DNA of 64,000 nt, from contig CAIIXF020000007.1 in the NCBI GenBank assembly GCA_903813345.2, positions 34,504,538 through 34,568,537 on the forward strand, read 5' to 3'. Below the pieces are notes generated by a model. That model was not told where the DNA came from. It ran no database searches and worked only from the letters and a program-made list of their open reading frames with translations. Source of the DNA: Owenia fusiformis. Lineage: Eukaryota > Annelida > Polychaeta > Sabellida > Oweniidae. Within the stretch, counting starts at the first letter, position 1. Each line of letters starts with the position of its first letter. Below, piece by piece: positions 11,901-26,900 of the stretch. The position numbers and the translations under genes were made by a program.

Positions 11901-14900
11901 CATATTGAGAATCCCACTGGCAAGTAGCAAATAATAGAATACTAATAATTAATTGACACACCCATTAGCATCATGACGTCAAGGTAACAGGTGCTTGTTC
12001 AATGTAACCATGGTAATTGATGGTTATCTTTTCACAATTAAGACCATGCTGGTCTTGTGCAAGTAGAAAGACTGTTAAATCTGTTCAGAATTTCCTATTC
12101 AGTTACATATTACTTTAGTGACCTAGCTACCAGTGTCAAAAATGAAACATCACTTAATAATCACATATTGATGGTTGAAGATTTTAAAGAAAAGATATAT
12201 TTGCTGCCATCATATTTTGAATAGTTTAAATGCAAACAATTAAAAAAATTAATTACCATCTTGCGAGAAGTCATCACTCATTATCAAGTTACTTGTAAAC
12301 CCCCCATCGCTACTAGACACAGTGCTGAAAAAGAACAATTTATATACAGTTAACCTGTCTGAGTTGAATACTGTTTGGATCTGTTTAAAGTGTTCACATT
12401 GAGAGGGGCTTTATATATGGCTCTGACAACATGGAACACAAAGATTGGATATCAAATTATTATTGTACATGGAAAATATGTTTTAACAGTTTGCTAACTC
12501 TAGAGAAGATTTTACATAAATGGGGTACTTTTTTCAGTAATTTATGATATAAAGGCTATTTGATTCTAATACCTTTGGCATATATCAAAAAGGTAAGCAT
12601 TTAATATTGTTATATTCTAATTTAGTACATGATGTCATACCTGTTAGCGATTGCATCATCATCTATCTCATTAGAAGCCATGTCATTATCATCTTCAATG
12701 GTATCGTCTTCCTTCATCTCACTTCCACTGGCTACAGGGTCATCATCAATATTGCGTGCTTTCTTACGCTCTTCACGCTCTTTTAGTATCACCTACATTT
12801 ACAAAATAGTATTATTACATTTACTAGACTGAATTGGCAGGGACAAAATAGTTTTGACATAAAAAGGTATTGGACATTTCAAATAAATAATACATACTGT
12901 ATTTACCAACCAAGCAATATTTTAAGTAATCTAATTTAGTACCTATATGAAAAGTTTGATATTTGATGACATTATCTTACCTTCTTAAGTGGACTTGGTT
13001 TCTTTGCCTTTGGTGTTTCCCTTTCCTTCCCCCTCTTTACCATTGGGGCACTGGAGTCTAACATATTGTGCGGGGTTTTCTGAAACATTAATGATTTGCA
13101 TATTTAAATGAGCTAAAAACTTTAACAAAAACTCTTATCCTCTTGTTTCACTTTGCCACAGGGAGCTGTTTAATTAATATAATATTAACATATAGGACAA
13201 TGTTCAGGGACTTCTTCAAGTTAAACTGTTAACATGGAATCCTCACTACTGTTAACATGGAATCCTCACAACTGTTAACATAGAATCCTTAAAACTGTGA
13301 ACATAGAATCCTTACAACTGTTGATATGGAATCCTTACAATTGTTAACATGGAATCCTTACAACTGTTAACATGGAATGCTTACAACTGTTAACAGGAAT
13401 CTTTACAACTGTTAACATGGAATCCTTACAACTATTAACATGGAATCCTCACAACTATTAACATGGAATCCTTACAACTATTAACATGGAATCCTTACAA
13501 CTATTAACATGGAATCCTCACAACTATTAACATGGAATCCTTACAACTATTAATATGGAATCCTTACAACTGTTGATATGGAATCCTTACAATTGTTAAC
13601 ATGGAACCCTTACAACTGTTAACATGGAATGCTTACAACCGTTAATATGGAATCCTTATTTTTGCATCCAGCTTTGAAGGAGAATAAATTCTTTTTTCAT
13701 GGCAAGATTCTTATTTCAATGTATTTTATTGGGACATGGGGTACATACATGTATATTAATATATTTATATTATCTAACAATAAATGAATCATGTAACTCA
13801 CCAAATCAGAACTTGACTTGATTGGTTGATTTGGTTTAGTTGTCTCTGGTTCTTTTTCCTTCCCTTGTTCCTGTTGTTGTTTCTAAGAAAAGAACGGAAA
13901 TAATTTTAAATAAATAATCTTTTATTCATCCATAACTAGATAACGGCAACTCCGCGGAGTAGCAAATCCCAACGAACAAAATACCAATTACCAAATTCCA
14001 ATCAATTATACTCATTACGTTGGTTAAAATTGAAAAAATTAGATTTTAGAATTGCGAATTCCTGCAAAGCAGCCATTTTGAATTTTCGGAGATACAAATC
14101 TGAAAAATGATACCATAATTGTGATCTACTCCAAAATTCCTTCAATTTGAGTATAATATAGCCATACTTTGAAGGGATCGAAAAATTATTGCGAAATCGT
14201 ACATTAGACGGCCATTTTGAATTTTACGAGGCTCAAATCAGAAAAAGATACAATATCTGCAATCTACTCTTAATTGCCTTTCATTTGAGTATAATAAAGC
14301 TATACTTCAGAAAGATCTAAAAATTAGCGAAAATTTCTGTTTTCCTGTCCCCCCATACACGGCCCCTGGGGGTCAGGATGAAAAACACGGAATATATGTG
14401 AAAAAGATAAATGTTGTGAATATACTATCAAAATTTCAAACAATAATATTAATTACTTTGGTTTAGAATGAAAAATTTATGATTTTTGCCAAAAAGTCAT
14501 TTTTAAAGCGGCAGCCATCTTGGAAAAAACTTTTTTTGCGTAAAACTATTCACTAATCTACATCTTTCCACTAAATATGAAGAAAATCCATCTACTAGTA
14601 TTTGAGTTATCTTCCGGACAGACGGACTGACTGACTGACAAACTGACGGACGGACAGACGGACGGACGGACGGAGGGCTTCACTATATCCCTACCGAACT
14701 TCGTTCGTTGGGATAATTACATACACTACACTTTCATGGCACAACTTAGTGTGTATCCAGGTCTTTGTATACAATTACAATTTTAGTCAATAATTAAAGC
14801 TAAAGATATAATTACAGAAGCCAGAAAGAGTAAATTTTGTATTCTACCAAAATACTATACACAATTAAAGTTCAATATGATGTGGTTTCTCAAGAAAATT

Positions 14901-17900
14901 CACTGTCATTAGTTTGATGAGAAAGTACATATATACCTCCAATGCATCTATCATTGCAGCAATGTTTAATGCTATTGGTTGTTTTGATTTCTTCCCAGAA
15001 TTCTCGGGTTGTTTCTGTGACTTTTTCAGTCCCATTTCTTTAAGCATTTCCTGTTCAAATGTGATTTCTGCAAGTTCCACCTCTGCAGCTTTGTTAGCCA
15101 TTTCTCTACGTTTTCTTCTCTTTCGTTCAGTTTTACTCTCTTTTCCTGAAATAAAATAGTCAATTTAAAAATTTTATTAGCAAAGGGTCATATAAGTGCA
15201 TATAAAATACGAGTATATCCAAAATTCATTCTCCATTATTATTCCCTTTCAATCCTAACTATATGAGAAATTCAATTCACATTCATGATATATGGGAATG
15301 ACCAAATTTAAACTTGAAAGGGGTTGTTTGTGAAGTATATCATGAAATTTAGTCAGAACTCTTGGTATTTATAGAAAAGTTTAAGGTATCCTATTAGAAA
15401 ATATTGCTGTAAAAATGATATGAATAAGATATTTATTAAGAACGCTCATGATGTGAAACTTATTCCCAACCTCATGACAAGCAACATTTTATTCTTATCA
15501 TATTTCAAATCATGACAAGCAAAATCACATGATAATGAAGCTATACACCACAAATGTTACCCAATATGTTTTGATTTCCATTTCCACTTTTCTATCTCCT
15601 TTGTTCTAGTTGCTGGCAAGTGTCAAGTTCAATGTCATAGCTTTCATATGTCTCCAAGAAACCAGATCACATGCAGGAATAGAGTTGTGATGTTCTAATT
15701 AAAACACCTACCTATCTTTTCAGAGGCAACAGATTCTGGCTGGCTGGCATAATAGGATATGACTGAATGAGAGTCTTCATGGGATGATTCCACAGATTTC
15801 TAAAAAATAAAATTGGTTTGTTAAGTTTAAACATATACATATATATTAAAAATCTAATCATTTATGTCACAAAATAAACAATATGATACATGTATGTTAC
15901 AAATTGAACAATATATGTTACGAATAGAACGATATATGCTACAAATATTATGATTTATGTTACAAAATGAACAATATATGTTACAAGTCGAACAATGTAT
16001 GTCACAAATCGAACAATATGTTACAAATTGACCAACATATGTTATAAATCGAACAATATATGTTACAAATCAAATAATTTATGTTACAAGTCGAACAATA
16101 TATGTTACAAGTCGAACAATACATGTTACAAATAAAACAATATATGTTACAAATCGAACAATATATGTTACAAATCAAATAATTTATGTTACAAGTCGAA
16201 CAATATATGTTACAAGTCGAACAATACATGTTACAAATAAAACAATATATGTTAGAAATCGACCAACATATGTTACAAATTCGAACAATGTTACAAATTA
16301 ATCAGATGGCTCAATGCATATTAGCAATAATAAGGGGAGGTATCAAAAGTTCGATGTCGGATAGAAAACTAAATAAATCTAGTTAGGGGGGAGGGGGTTC
16401 AAACCTATTTCAGTTTGCTATCCGACAAATTTCAACATTTCAAATTTCATTTTGCCTTTGCATGGTTTAAAAATAAAGATTTTACCTGATGCTTTCTTCG
16501 TCAAGATCATTCCAATGGATTCTATTCTATCAATAGTTGTTAAAAGCCACAAATTACGATAGGAATTAAAAAAACTAGGTCGTGTTTAGCAATCATTTTT
16601 CAAATTCTTAAACCGGAAGTCAGCGATCAACTTTTATGGTATTTAGTTTTTGGGGGAGGGAGGGGGTCAGAGTCAAAACTAGATTTATTTAGTTTCCGAT
16701 CTGACATCGAACTTTTGATGCCTCCCCTAATGTGATGAATGTTTAGCTTTAAGCTTAATAAATGTTTTGTAGTTCATAAGGAACCCATAATTTGAATTAA
16801 TTGAATTATGCTTAATAAAATATTGGCAGCTAAATTTTTGAAGAGTATTATTTTCCCAAAATTTGGTGATCTATTACCTTTGATTTTTATTTTCTTATAA
16901 TGATATTAAATTATATCTGAGAGAAAATGTATCCTTTTGATCCCAAACCCCTGCCCCCCCCCCCAGCCCTGACAATACACCCCCCCCCCTAATCCATCAG
17001 TGATAATTATGTCATGAACATTTTAATCATAAAATTCCTTTAAGGCCTCTAGGTATATGGTACTTCTACTAAAAATGGTCAGGTTTTTTGACATTCAAAA
17101 CGTATTCCAGATAAAGCTACAATTAAGCAATTAATTGCTTAATTAATTAATATTTTAAAGTTTAATAAAAAACAAATGAACCAATATTATAAATTAATAT
17201 TTTGCTTTATCCCATTGTAATTAATTTTATTGTAAAACAATGTCAATCTTTGATAAAGCTAGAAAATGTGATTTGCATGCCAATGAAAAACACCAATTCT
17301 TCTGTAATAAATCTTGAATGGATATATAAATACAACTCTAGCATATAACAAATTGTGTTATAAGAAAGGAGAGAAGGTTAGCACTCCCCTTGATAAGGAC
17401 GGAAGAAACCCTTGTGGTTTATAACACACATAGGCATTGTCTCTTACTTTGAGACAACCTTATTTTTCAAATGTCAGAATTAAATATCAGATACAATCAC
17501 TTATTCATATTGGAAGCCAAATTATTAAACTTAAAGGAATATTCCTTGCCAGACCCTTTCTCTCTTGATATGGTAGCTATAATCATATATAGTTTCCATA
17601 TTTAGCAAAACATGGGAAAATGTTTTAATATGGTCAATATTGATCATTTAAAAATCTAGTGCTTATTTCCAGTGAGCTGCCATCTTTTAAGATTTCTTGC
17701 AGGAAGTGATGTCATCAACTCTCAACTTTTATAACCTTGCCCATAACAGTATAGGAAAGTAGCACAAAATCACTTCTAGACAAGTGATCATTACTTTCTG
17801 TGCAAAAATATTTCCAGGGCTTGTCAACTTAGAATAAAAGAAGAGATTTTCAGAAGGATTAAATAAGATACAAAGCTGAAAAAGAATATTTAGCTGGTTT

Positions 17901-20900
17901 TGTAATTCTTAATAGCTCCTCACCTAATGCTATATGCAAAGTTGAGAGTCGATGACATCACTTCCTGTGTGACATTTTAAAAGATGGCAGCTTACTGGAA
18001 TTGAGCATCACATTTCTAAGTGATCAAATTTGACCATATCAAAACATTTTTGCGTGTTTTGCTAAACATGGCAAGCATATATATGATTATAGCTACCATA
18101 TGAGGAGAGAGATGGTTTGGCAAGGAATATTCCTTTAAGGTGCTTTTTGCGTCAACAGATCATATCATTATTTAAGCGATCATAATGCAGATAAATTAGT
18201 AAAATTATCTCTCAGTAGTGAAAACGTATTTACTACTCACTTGTGCTTTGAGGACCTCACTGTATGAGATGGTGCTCTGTCCCTCAGTTAACTTGCCTCT
18301 ACCTCCCACTACACTACTCCCCAGGTCAGGAAACTCCTCCTCGTCCTCAAAGTGAAGAAAATCAGTATCATGAGTTTCCGTAGAAGTTCGAGATACATTG
18401 CCACTTGATTGAGTCCTTTGCAAATTGAGAGGCTCGTCGCTTAAAGCTCCCACATCTCCATCACCTTGATTGCGCTTTTTCCTCCGCCGACTTCTCCGTC
18501 GTTTTTTCTTGCCAGGTGTGGCGTTTTCATCAGGTTCATGAGCAGACTGACTTTGTGACTGCAGTTTATTGATACTGGAATTACTACCAGGATTTGACCC
18601 TGATTTACCGAGATTGCTCCCCCTTGTGGGGCTATGAGGGGGGTCATCCTGAGGGGGTACACCCCCAGGTAAATTTTTATATCCATGGGGCACCCCTTTG
18701 GGGACACTAACAGCTGCTTGTTTGCTATATCGTGCGCTACTCACACTAGCGTATGTCTTAATTTCTCCATACATTTTATCATGAGCCTGATAGGGTGCAT
18801 TGCTATTGTACAAATTCGCTTCCACTGGCATGGTGTTAACTATTGGTACATGGGGGATAGGAGTTCCGACTATACCCTGAAAGGAGCAACCGTGGGGATC
18901 ACTGATGGAGGTATACCCCAGGGGATCACTTGGAGTGTATGTCAATGATGTAGTGGTGCCATTAGAAACCTGATTGCGTCTATGAAGAGGGCTACTATAT
19001 CCACTATCGCTATCAACCTCCTCAGAGTCTGTCGTACTGTTCAAGTCATACTGGGCAGCGTGTGCTGCACTTTTACGACGTGGCCTCACACGCCTGCTGC
19101 GATACAATGAATTGGGACGTTCGACCAAAGTTAACGAAGCGATCTCATCCGAAAAATCTGAAAACATATGGACATTTATCATTGTTAATTCTCGCAAACT
19201 TCAATTATATGTCTAAAATTTAGATTCAGTGAATGCATATGGTTTGTGTTAACAAATGAATTGATGTATGAACATTGACAAATAATATATACAAAATTGA
19301 TTCATAATATATATATTACATACTGGAATAAAGTACATGTATACAAAATCATTATTGTCATCATGAGTGAACTCAAACAGTGTGATTAAAAATAAGGCAT
19401 GCCTATATTTTGAGATTATAATGTAATTACCAATTTGGCTATTGCCCTCATTCTACATCCTCAATATATCATAACATGATTTGTTTTCCAGGATTATTAG
19501 AAGTCGTGGCATTTGACAAGTTGAGCAGTTAGTAATAAGTATATTTAGCATAACGCAGACATCCAGGGAAATTATTAGAAATCCTGCAAGTAAATGCATC
19601 ATTCAAGCCTATTTTGTCTCATATTTTCTCGTTAAACTATATCTTATCTCGGATTTCTCAAAAACTTGACACTAAAAGGTATTGGATGTACTTGATTCCT
19701 CCCAAACAAGTCTAATTTCTATTTTAATATGCTATAAATGCATACATCTCACAAAATGTTATTCCCGGGTAAAGCAGGATTCATCATTCTTAATTGTCAG
19801 TTTACAATGTAAGATAGGGAGTCTGGTAGATGCTGATTTACCAATCTTAAAATCAATGCATGGTGTAGCACTAGTTTCATAATAATATACACAGTATATA
19901 CATATTACACATATATATAACATTCATATATATATTATTACATGTATATATAACATTCATATATATATTATTACATGTATATATAACATTCATATATATA
20001 TTATTACATGTATATATAACATCCATATACTAGATGAATATGTTATATTGGTCTACAAGCTGATAAATGATATTACTATTTTATCTATTTCAAAGTCTTA
20101 AATGCCAATCAAACTCCAATCGAACCTTGCCCTCGATATACCAGTGTTTATTCCCTGCAATGAGTAAATTACATTAATATACTCTATAGCATTGCATTTG
20201 ATATTTGGCTCCAAATGCATGTAATTAATTGAAGATGTAGCCAGAAACAATTAATATGCATTTTTACAGAATTTTACGGATTTAGCAGGCAGTTGTTAAA
20301 TCCTGGATTTTCTAAATAAAGATAGTATTCATTTAAAAGAAGATGTTAACTGAAAATCAAATAAATTCATTTGGTTGAATACAAATACTAAATAAAAGTG
20401 CTCAACCACAGCTGTTTTTATGAATATATAATTAAATACATAATTTTATGATGTCAATATCTGGTACATTTTCCATCTTGTGTCGAGTATGAATTTACCA
20501 TAAAATCAGAAAGTGCTTTCAGCAACATTCAAAAAAAAGAAAGAATACTAAAGTACTTTTACTTATAGATCATATGAGCCAATTAAAAAGGTTCTACATG
20601 ACAATTTATCATAATTCAATATAATTGCATGAGAAAAGCATGAAATCAAAACTGTTGTTTACATGTACCTGTCCAAAGTGAACTACTGACTGATCACTTT
20701 AAATCATGATATGAATTTCATCTAACTATTATTTGAATTTGATTAGCTTGTTTCGTTAAACTTCAAACTAGAGGCCATATACTCAATGCTTTTCAACTTA
20801 ATGCTTTTCATGTTGAATTTTTTGGTGTAATATCGATGAGAACAATATATAAAACAGTGATGTACAAATATATATCATAAATGATTAGTTGATTTGAGAA

Positions 20901-23900
20901 TTCATGTTTTGTATTTAGACACAATGATGCATCAAATCAACAACTTAGAGTTGGGAGTCTGACACTTACTCCTACCCTACAACTTTGTCGACTTTGTTGT
21001 ACTGATCCATTGAATTAATTACAAATACATGCATAAAAGATCAAATTATGATGACAGCAATCATGTAGCAACCGGATACATAACCATATAAAAAACAAGT
21101 GAAGGTTGTCTTATATTACATAGCACTGGTACTTCAGAATCATCATGTAATTGTAAATTTATTCCATTTCTTCACTTCTTGTATGATGCATGTCATTAAT
21201 TCCACCACATTTCCTATTATTATATGTATACAGACATATTTGTGATCATATTTAATTGAAAATGTTGTTATTACCTGTTTGCAATGATGCTCCAAATCCA
21301 AAACAACTACCATCTTAGGATTTCAATGCATCAAGCCATTTCTCAGCAAAATACATGAGGAATCATAGTTTGTTTCCGTACTGTAACATGTTAACTTCAA
21401 TCTTATAATTTTCTATCAATAAAACATAAAGAATATAAGATGTATACATATATAGAGGATATCCTATGATTTATGAGTGATATGATTTTTATCCACGAAT
21501 GGATATGATATCTGCACGAGCGAGCGTAGCGAGAGAGTGCAGATATCAATATCCATGAGTGGATTAAAATCATATCACGAGTAAATCATAGGATGTTCTT
21601 TTTATTCCATAGTTAAAGTCATCATCAGAATCGTCGGAAATTAAGTTATTTAATTCGAATTTCCAAACGATCCGGCGATGTTGACACTTAGCCTCGTTTT
21701 GAGTCTGAAGTAGCAAAAATCCATAAACCATCGCATACGACGTCGTATGTCATGGCTAAAAAACCGTATGTTATGGTTAAGTGAAAATTTGTCAAAAATA
21801 TCATATTTTACCACTGATTACAAAAATACCGTTTTTATTTTCACATGTTATCCTATGAATATCATGCTAACTATGGAATAATATACAATATCTCCTCATT
21901 CTAAAGTCAGCTGTTGATAAGATACACTTTGGTCCCTTATATCAATGCTGTAGCCCTTGACCTTCCATACATGTCATTACACAGTTATTTATACATGTTG
22001 TGTAAATGAGGCTTTCCTCCTACAAATGGTCTAATTGAGGCTCTGATTCTTAGGCAAACTGAGGCAATGTCAGACCCATGGGCTAATTGAGGCAAACTTC
22101 CATCAGTGGGCAACTTGAGGAAAGATCACCTACTTAAACCATTTACTAATTCTATATTTTTAAGACTGATGGTCATAAGTAAATGAAGAGTCAATTTTAC
22201 TCCAACTTAGCCCATCAACCTCAATAAACACATTAGTCAATTTAAGTCTTGCAGTTAATTGAATAATTTCCTTTTGATTTCAGCTAAATTGTTAAGTATT
22301 GGTTTCACTTACTTCACATTTACAGCTTGACATCACTGAGGGTTGGGTAAAAAGGTTTAGCTGACATTTAACCAAAAATTAGTCAATTGAGATACTCTCC
22401 ATTTGTTCAGTCAAGCCAAATATATGAGAAACACAATCTTACGCACTATTGATGACTGATGTCTGACTTGAAGGCAGATCCTTCTTCGAATCATATTTTA
22501 GGCATTAAATGGCCAAAATCAACAGTTAAAATCAGACCAAGGAAGACAATATTCCTGTATCTTATTGGTATCTGCCACTGTGATTTCAGTTGTAAGCCTA
22601 AGTCTGACTGAAAATAGGACTGAAAAAGCAATCCCACTGAGAGATGTTCAAACAAAAGAGCTAGAGTTTGGTTTTCCTGGATCATGGTTTTCTGGAGATG
22701 GAATTCAATTGTTGGCCATTGGGGCATAGTCTAAGATCAGAGAGCTGTCTCTATTTTAAAAGAGTAGTTTGAAGACAGGCTCCTGGGAACGGAATAGGGC
22801 TTGATTAAAGCGAACTCACATTGAAGACTCATAGTTCAAGTTGACCCAAGAATGGTTGAATCTGTCATGAGATGGTGGGAAATTGGAGCAGGATTTACAT
22901 CTAAATAATGAGATGTGTTCTTACCATCCCATATGTCTAATACCTCCGAGGATCTGTCAATAGAAAAGCTATTAGTGATTTAAAGACGGAATCAGGGCTA
23001 AAGAGATGAAAAAATTGCAAGCAACATGTACAACTGACCTAAAAATGAATTATTTATCATCTCAAATAGCATATATCTCCTAAAGATCAATGATATGTTA
23101 TCAATTGGTAAAGTTTTTTTTAGATTTAAAGTGCAAAATTTGCCAGAAATGTGTGAATACTCCCAAAATAATCACTGGCGGATTAGGGGGGGGGGGCCCA
23201 GGGGCCCGGGCCCCCCCCCCCTTGGGTGGGCCCAGAAAAAAAAAATTGGGCCCAAAAAATTTTTTGGGCCAAACAAGGCCTTCAGGCCCCAAAAAGTGGG
23301 CCTTTTTGGTCATTACTGGGCCTTTTAAGGCCTTATTTGTTAATTTCAGGCCAAATTTTGAAGAAAATGGGCCTCAAAATTTCAAAATTTGGGCCCACTT
23401 TTGGATTTTAGGGGCCCAAAATTTTTTTCCGAGCAAGCGCGGACGTTTTTTCTCGGACCTGAAATTTGGGCCCCCCCCTTGTTGGTTCCTGGATCCGCCC
23501 CTGATAATAATGTGGTAACCACATTTATAGAGAATTGAACACATCAATATAAAAATGTTTAGTTCCCCTCTTTAAAGCTTAAATAATGCAATGCTAATTT
23601 AAGGCCAATGACATTGAATTATTTTAGATGAATGATGAATTTTGCTTGCATTATGACTCTCATTTTTTTCTTTTGTATTTCTCCCATTTCTAATATGAAA
23701 CAGAGGGCAGATTTGATAAAAGGAACAAGCTGGTAGGAGATGATCTCATGAGACTGTAAATCATCTTCGTTTTAACAGGGGTCTCATAAGCATAAAGCAA
23801 CAGGCAATTTGTCCTGGTTGTTTTTACCAAGTGCCATTGTTTCAAGAATCTTTCAATTATTCCTACGCTAAATTACAATATCCCATACATTTGTTGTTTT

Positions 23901-26900
23901 AGTTCATCTTGCCTGTCATTAGAGAGTTCAACAAAACCCATGAATAAGATTCACAATTTAAATGGTTACCTTGAACAGGTGTTCAGTAAGGAAGCAGACT
24001 AATTAAAAACCATACGGTAAAAGAACAAAGTTGAACAAAGGTTTGACAATCACTTGATAATCTTACTCGAAGGCAAACTCCCACAAATAAAATACCCATT
24101 TTTCTTGTTAAATAGGAAAATCAAAAATCAAATAAGATAAGACATCTGAAGCAAATTCTAAATCTATACAGAATATCAAGAGGGTGGAGCATTTCACTCA
24201 TTTTTTAAAAGAAAACAGTAAAATTCTTAGAGAAAAAGTGAAATAATATTAACAGGTAAAAGCACATTTTGCTTCTAGCCAGGGTAGGAGTACCTTTTCA
24301 TAGTTCGACATTTACGACTTCACTGGCATTTTGATATTTCTATCCTTACCATAATTTATTGTAAAATTAGGTCTATTTATATTGTCAAGTGGCAGTTGCA
24401 GTTTGAAATGTATTTTCTGTATTGTTAAGAGGTGTTGTTTTAATACATGATTATCCTTACACCTTGGGTGGTAAAGTAACAGCACTACAGATATAAATTG
24501 AATTGTATTTGTGGGTATATAAGACTATTGATGTGGAGTTTATATTGGCAGGCTAGAGCATTGAGGGATGAATTATATTGGCTGTTATGGGCATTAATAG
24601 ATGGAGCTAAATGCAGTACTAATACTCTCTTAACCAATATGAGCTCAAATTTAGAGCTATGTTTTTACCTTATAATCAATATCATATTTTCAAAAGAAAA
24701 GTTCCTTTAACTAGTTTGTCACTATGTACAGTAAATAATAATTTATATTTATGGGTTCTAAAGCTTCATTCCATTTTCACAAAGCATTGTATGGTTCTAG
24801 TACCTGTATGATCTGTGGGGGCGATGACCTGCCATAAAAAATCTGAATCAAGACTAGAGTCATGGTGTTTTATTTAATCTATATATCTCAATTAGATCAT
24901 AAAAGAATAACTGAAGTTTAAGTGACACTTCTCTTATAAGTGACACTTCTGTCATGACACCTCTATTGTCAAGGTCATCAGTAAGTAGCCCTTCAGAACA
25001 CATATTAAATAACTTCATTTATATATTTTTGAATATTTGAATTTACAGTGTCAACTTCAATTTTGAACATCACTTACTTCTTGCATCATAATTAAAACTG
25101 ATTTAAACTTGTGAACATCTGCATATTCATTCCAGTTGCAAAATATATCAATACAACATTTCTTAAGAAGAAATAAATATAAAATTAAGTTGCACGATGA
25201 AATTTGAATGTTTTGTTTTTTGAAATACCAAAAAATCTTAATTTTCAAAGCCTTTTTTTCATCATGAGCACAGCAGTCATACACTCCCCTCCATAAGTTT
25301 GGCAACCTTTTTCCCCCATTGAACTACGTGTTAAAGCCTCTTTACCTTTGAATTTTTATTTACTTAACCTGCGATGAAAATACTTATACTATTGATGAAA
25401 ACGTAATTTGACTTTAATTCCAATTCCTCCAAATTTTCTCAATTTTTTTCCTCAATTACAATAGGTAGAAAATTGATGATGAATTTGATGAATTTTTGAA
25501 AATCAACATTCCCATGCTAACCAATGGGAAATGGTAGGTTTGCCGCAAGTCATATGACAGAATATCCATCCATCCGAGTCCTTGCAAAAAATACGAGTTA
25601 GGCAGGTAATTGAATTTGCGAACTTTATTTAACAAAAAATTGATATGTTTCTTCAGGTTCAACAAAGTTATAGGGCTTTAAAGTCAAAATTGTTTTTCAA
25701 AAAACCTCTCCTATTGAAATAACACAGGAGGCGAAAAATAATTTTCAAAAATGACTTTGAAGCGATGTAACTTTAACATTCATCAAATAAACTAAACACT
25801 TAGTGTTCAAAAAAGTTAGACAATTCAATTTTCTATATGAAAATATTTTTTGCTGAATCTTTTACTGAAAAGATATCCTGATTTCTGATTTGCCCTAAAC
25901 CCTCCATTTCCCATTGGATTACATGAGAATGACGATTTTCAAAAATTCATCAAATTTATCATCAATTTTTGACCTATTGTAATTGAGGAAAAAAATTTAA
26001 AAAATTTGGAGGTATTGGAAATAAAGTCAAGTTACGTTTCCATCAATATCATAAGTTATTTTATCGCCGGTTAAGTAAATAAAAATTCAAACGTAAAGAG
26101 GCTTTAACACGTAGTTCAATGGAGAAAAAAGGTTGCCAAACTTATGGAAGGGAGTGTAAATAAAAATCTGGTAAATCACAATGCTGATATATTCCCTTAT
26201 TGTGGGAGACCTGCATAATAAATACTTGTTTTCATTATATTAGGCCAAGCAAATGAGCTCATAAAAGGCCTAAACATCCCCAAAATTGCAACAGTTTTTA
26301 AATTAGTCTTATATTATGTATTGATATCAGTTGAAAAACATATCAAAAATGTAGAAAAATGTATGCAGTGGACAAATATGAAATTTCACTTCCTAGGTAC
26401 CCCCTACAACCCTACCCCAAAATTGAGTATTGGTAGGAGACAATTTTTCCTTCCCAAATGGAATACTTTAGTCAAGTATTCAAGCTTTATTATGATAGAT
26501 CACATATTAACAAATAATTAAAATATTATTTTAATCATTTTTGAGACCAGTAATTGGTCATTTGACCCCAAAGTATAACAAAATAGGCCAAAAACAGGCA
26601 TGTTATCACATATCTATTTAGATATTTTAGGATCAGTTTGTCAGAAAAGCATGAAAAAAATCATAGTGTTACATATTTATATGAACTTCATATTTGGTGA
26701 GTGTCCGAATTCTAACGTGTATACTTAGGAAGAAAAAAAATATTTAATTTTCATAGTTTTGCCCCGCCTACTATAGGGGAAACTATAGTTTTGATGACTA
26801 ACTCCCACAATGCATCACATTTGTATTAGAGTTGACATCTAAATCATTTATATAGGATTGTCATCATCTAAAATACAAGTTTTGTGACAGTTTATACCTT

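Noticed and set aside
16002-16229. Cys/Tyr/Asn-repeat open frame on the minus strand
   Set aside because: Pure product of the 21-bp minisatellite; no start context, splice fit or composition of a real protein.
23090-23518. 142-codon plus-strand frame rich in Gly/Pro
   Set aside because: Lies inside the GGGCC-word repeat, has an equally open opposite strand, and recurs broken at 28.5 kb.
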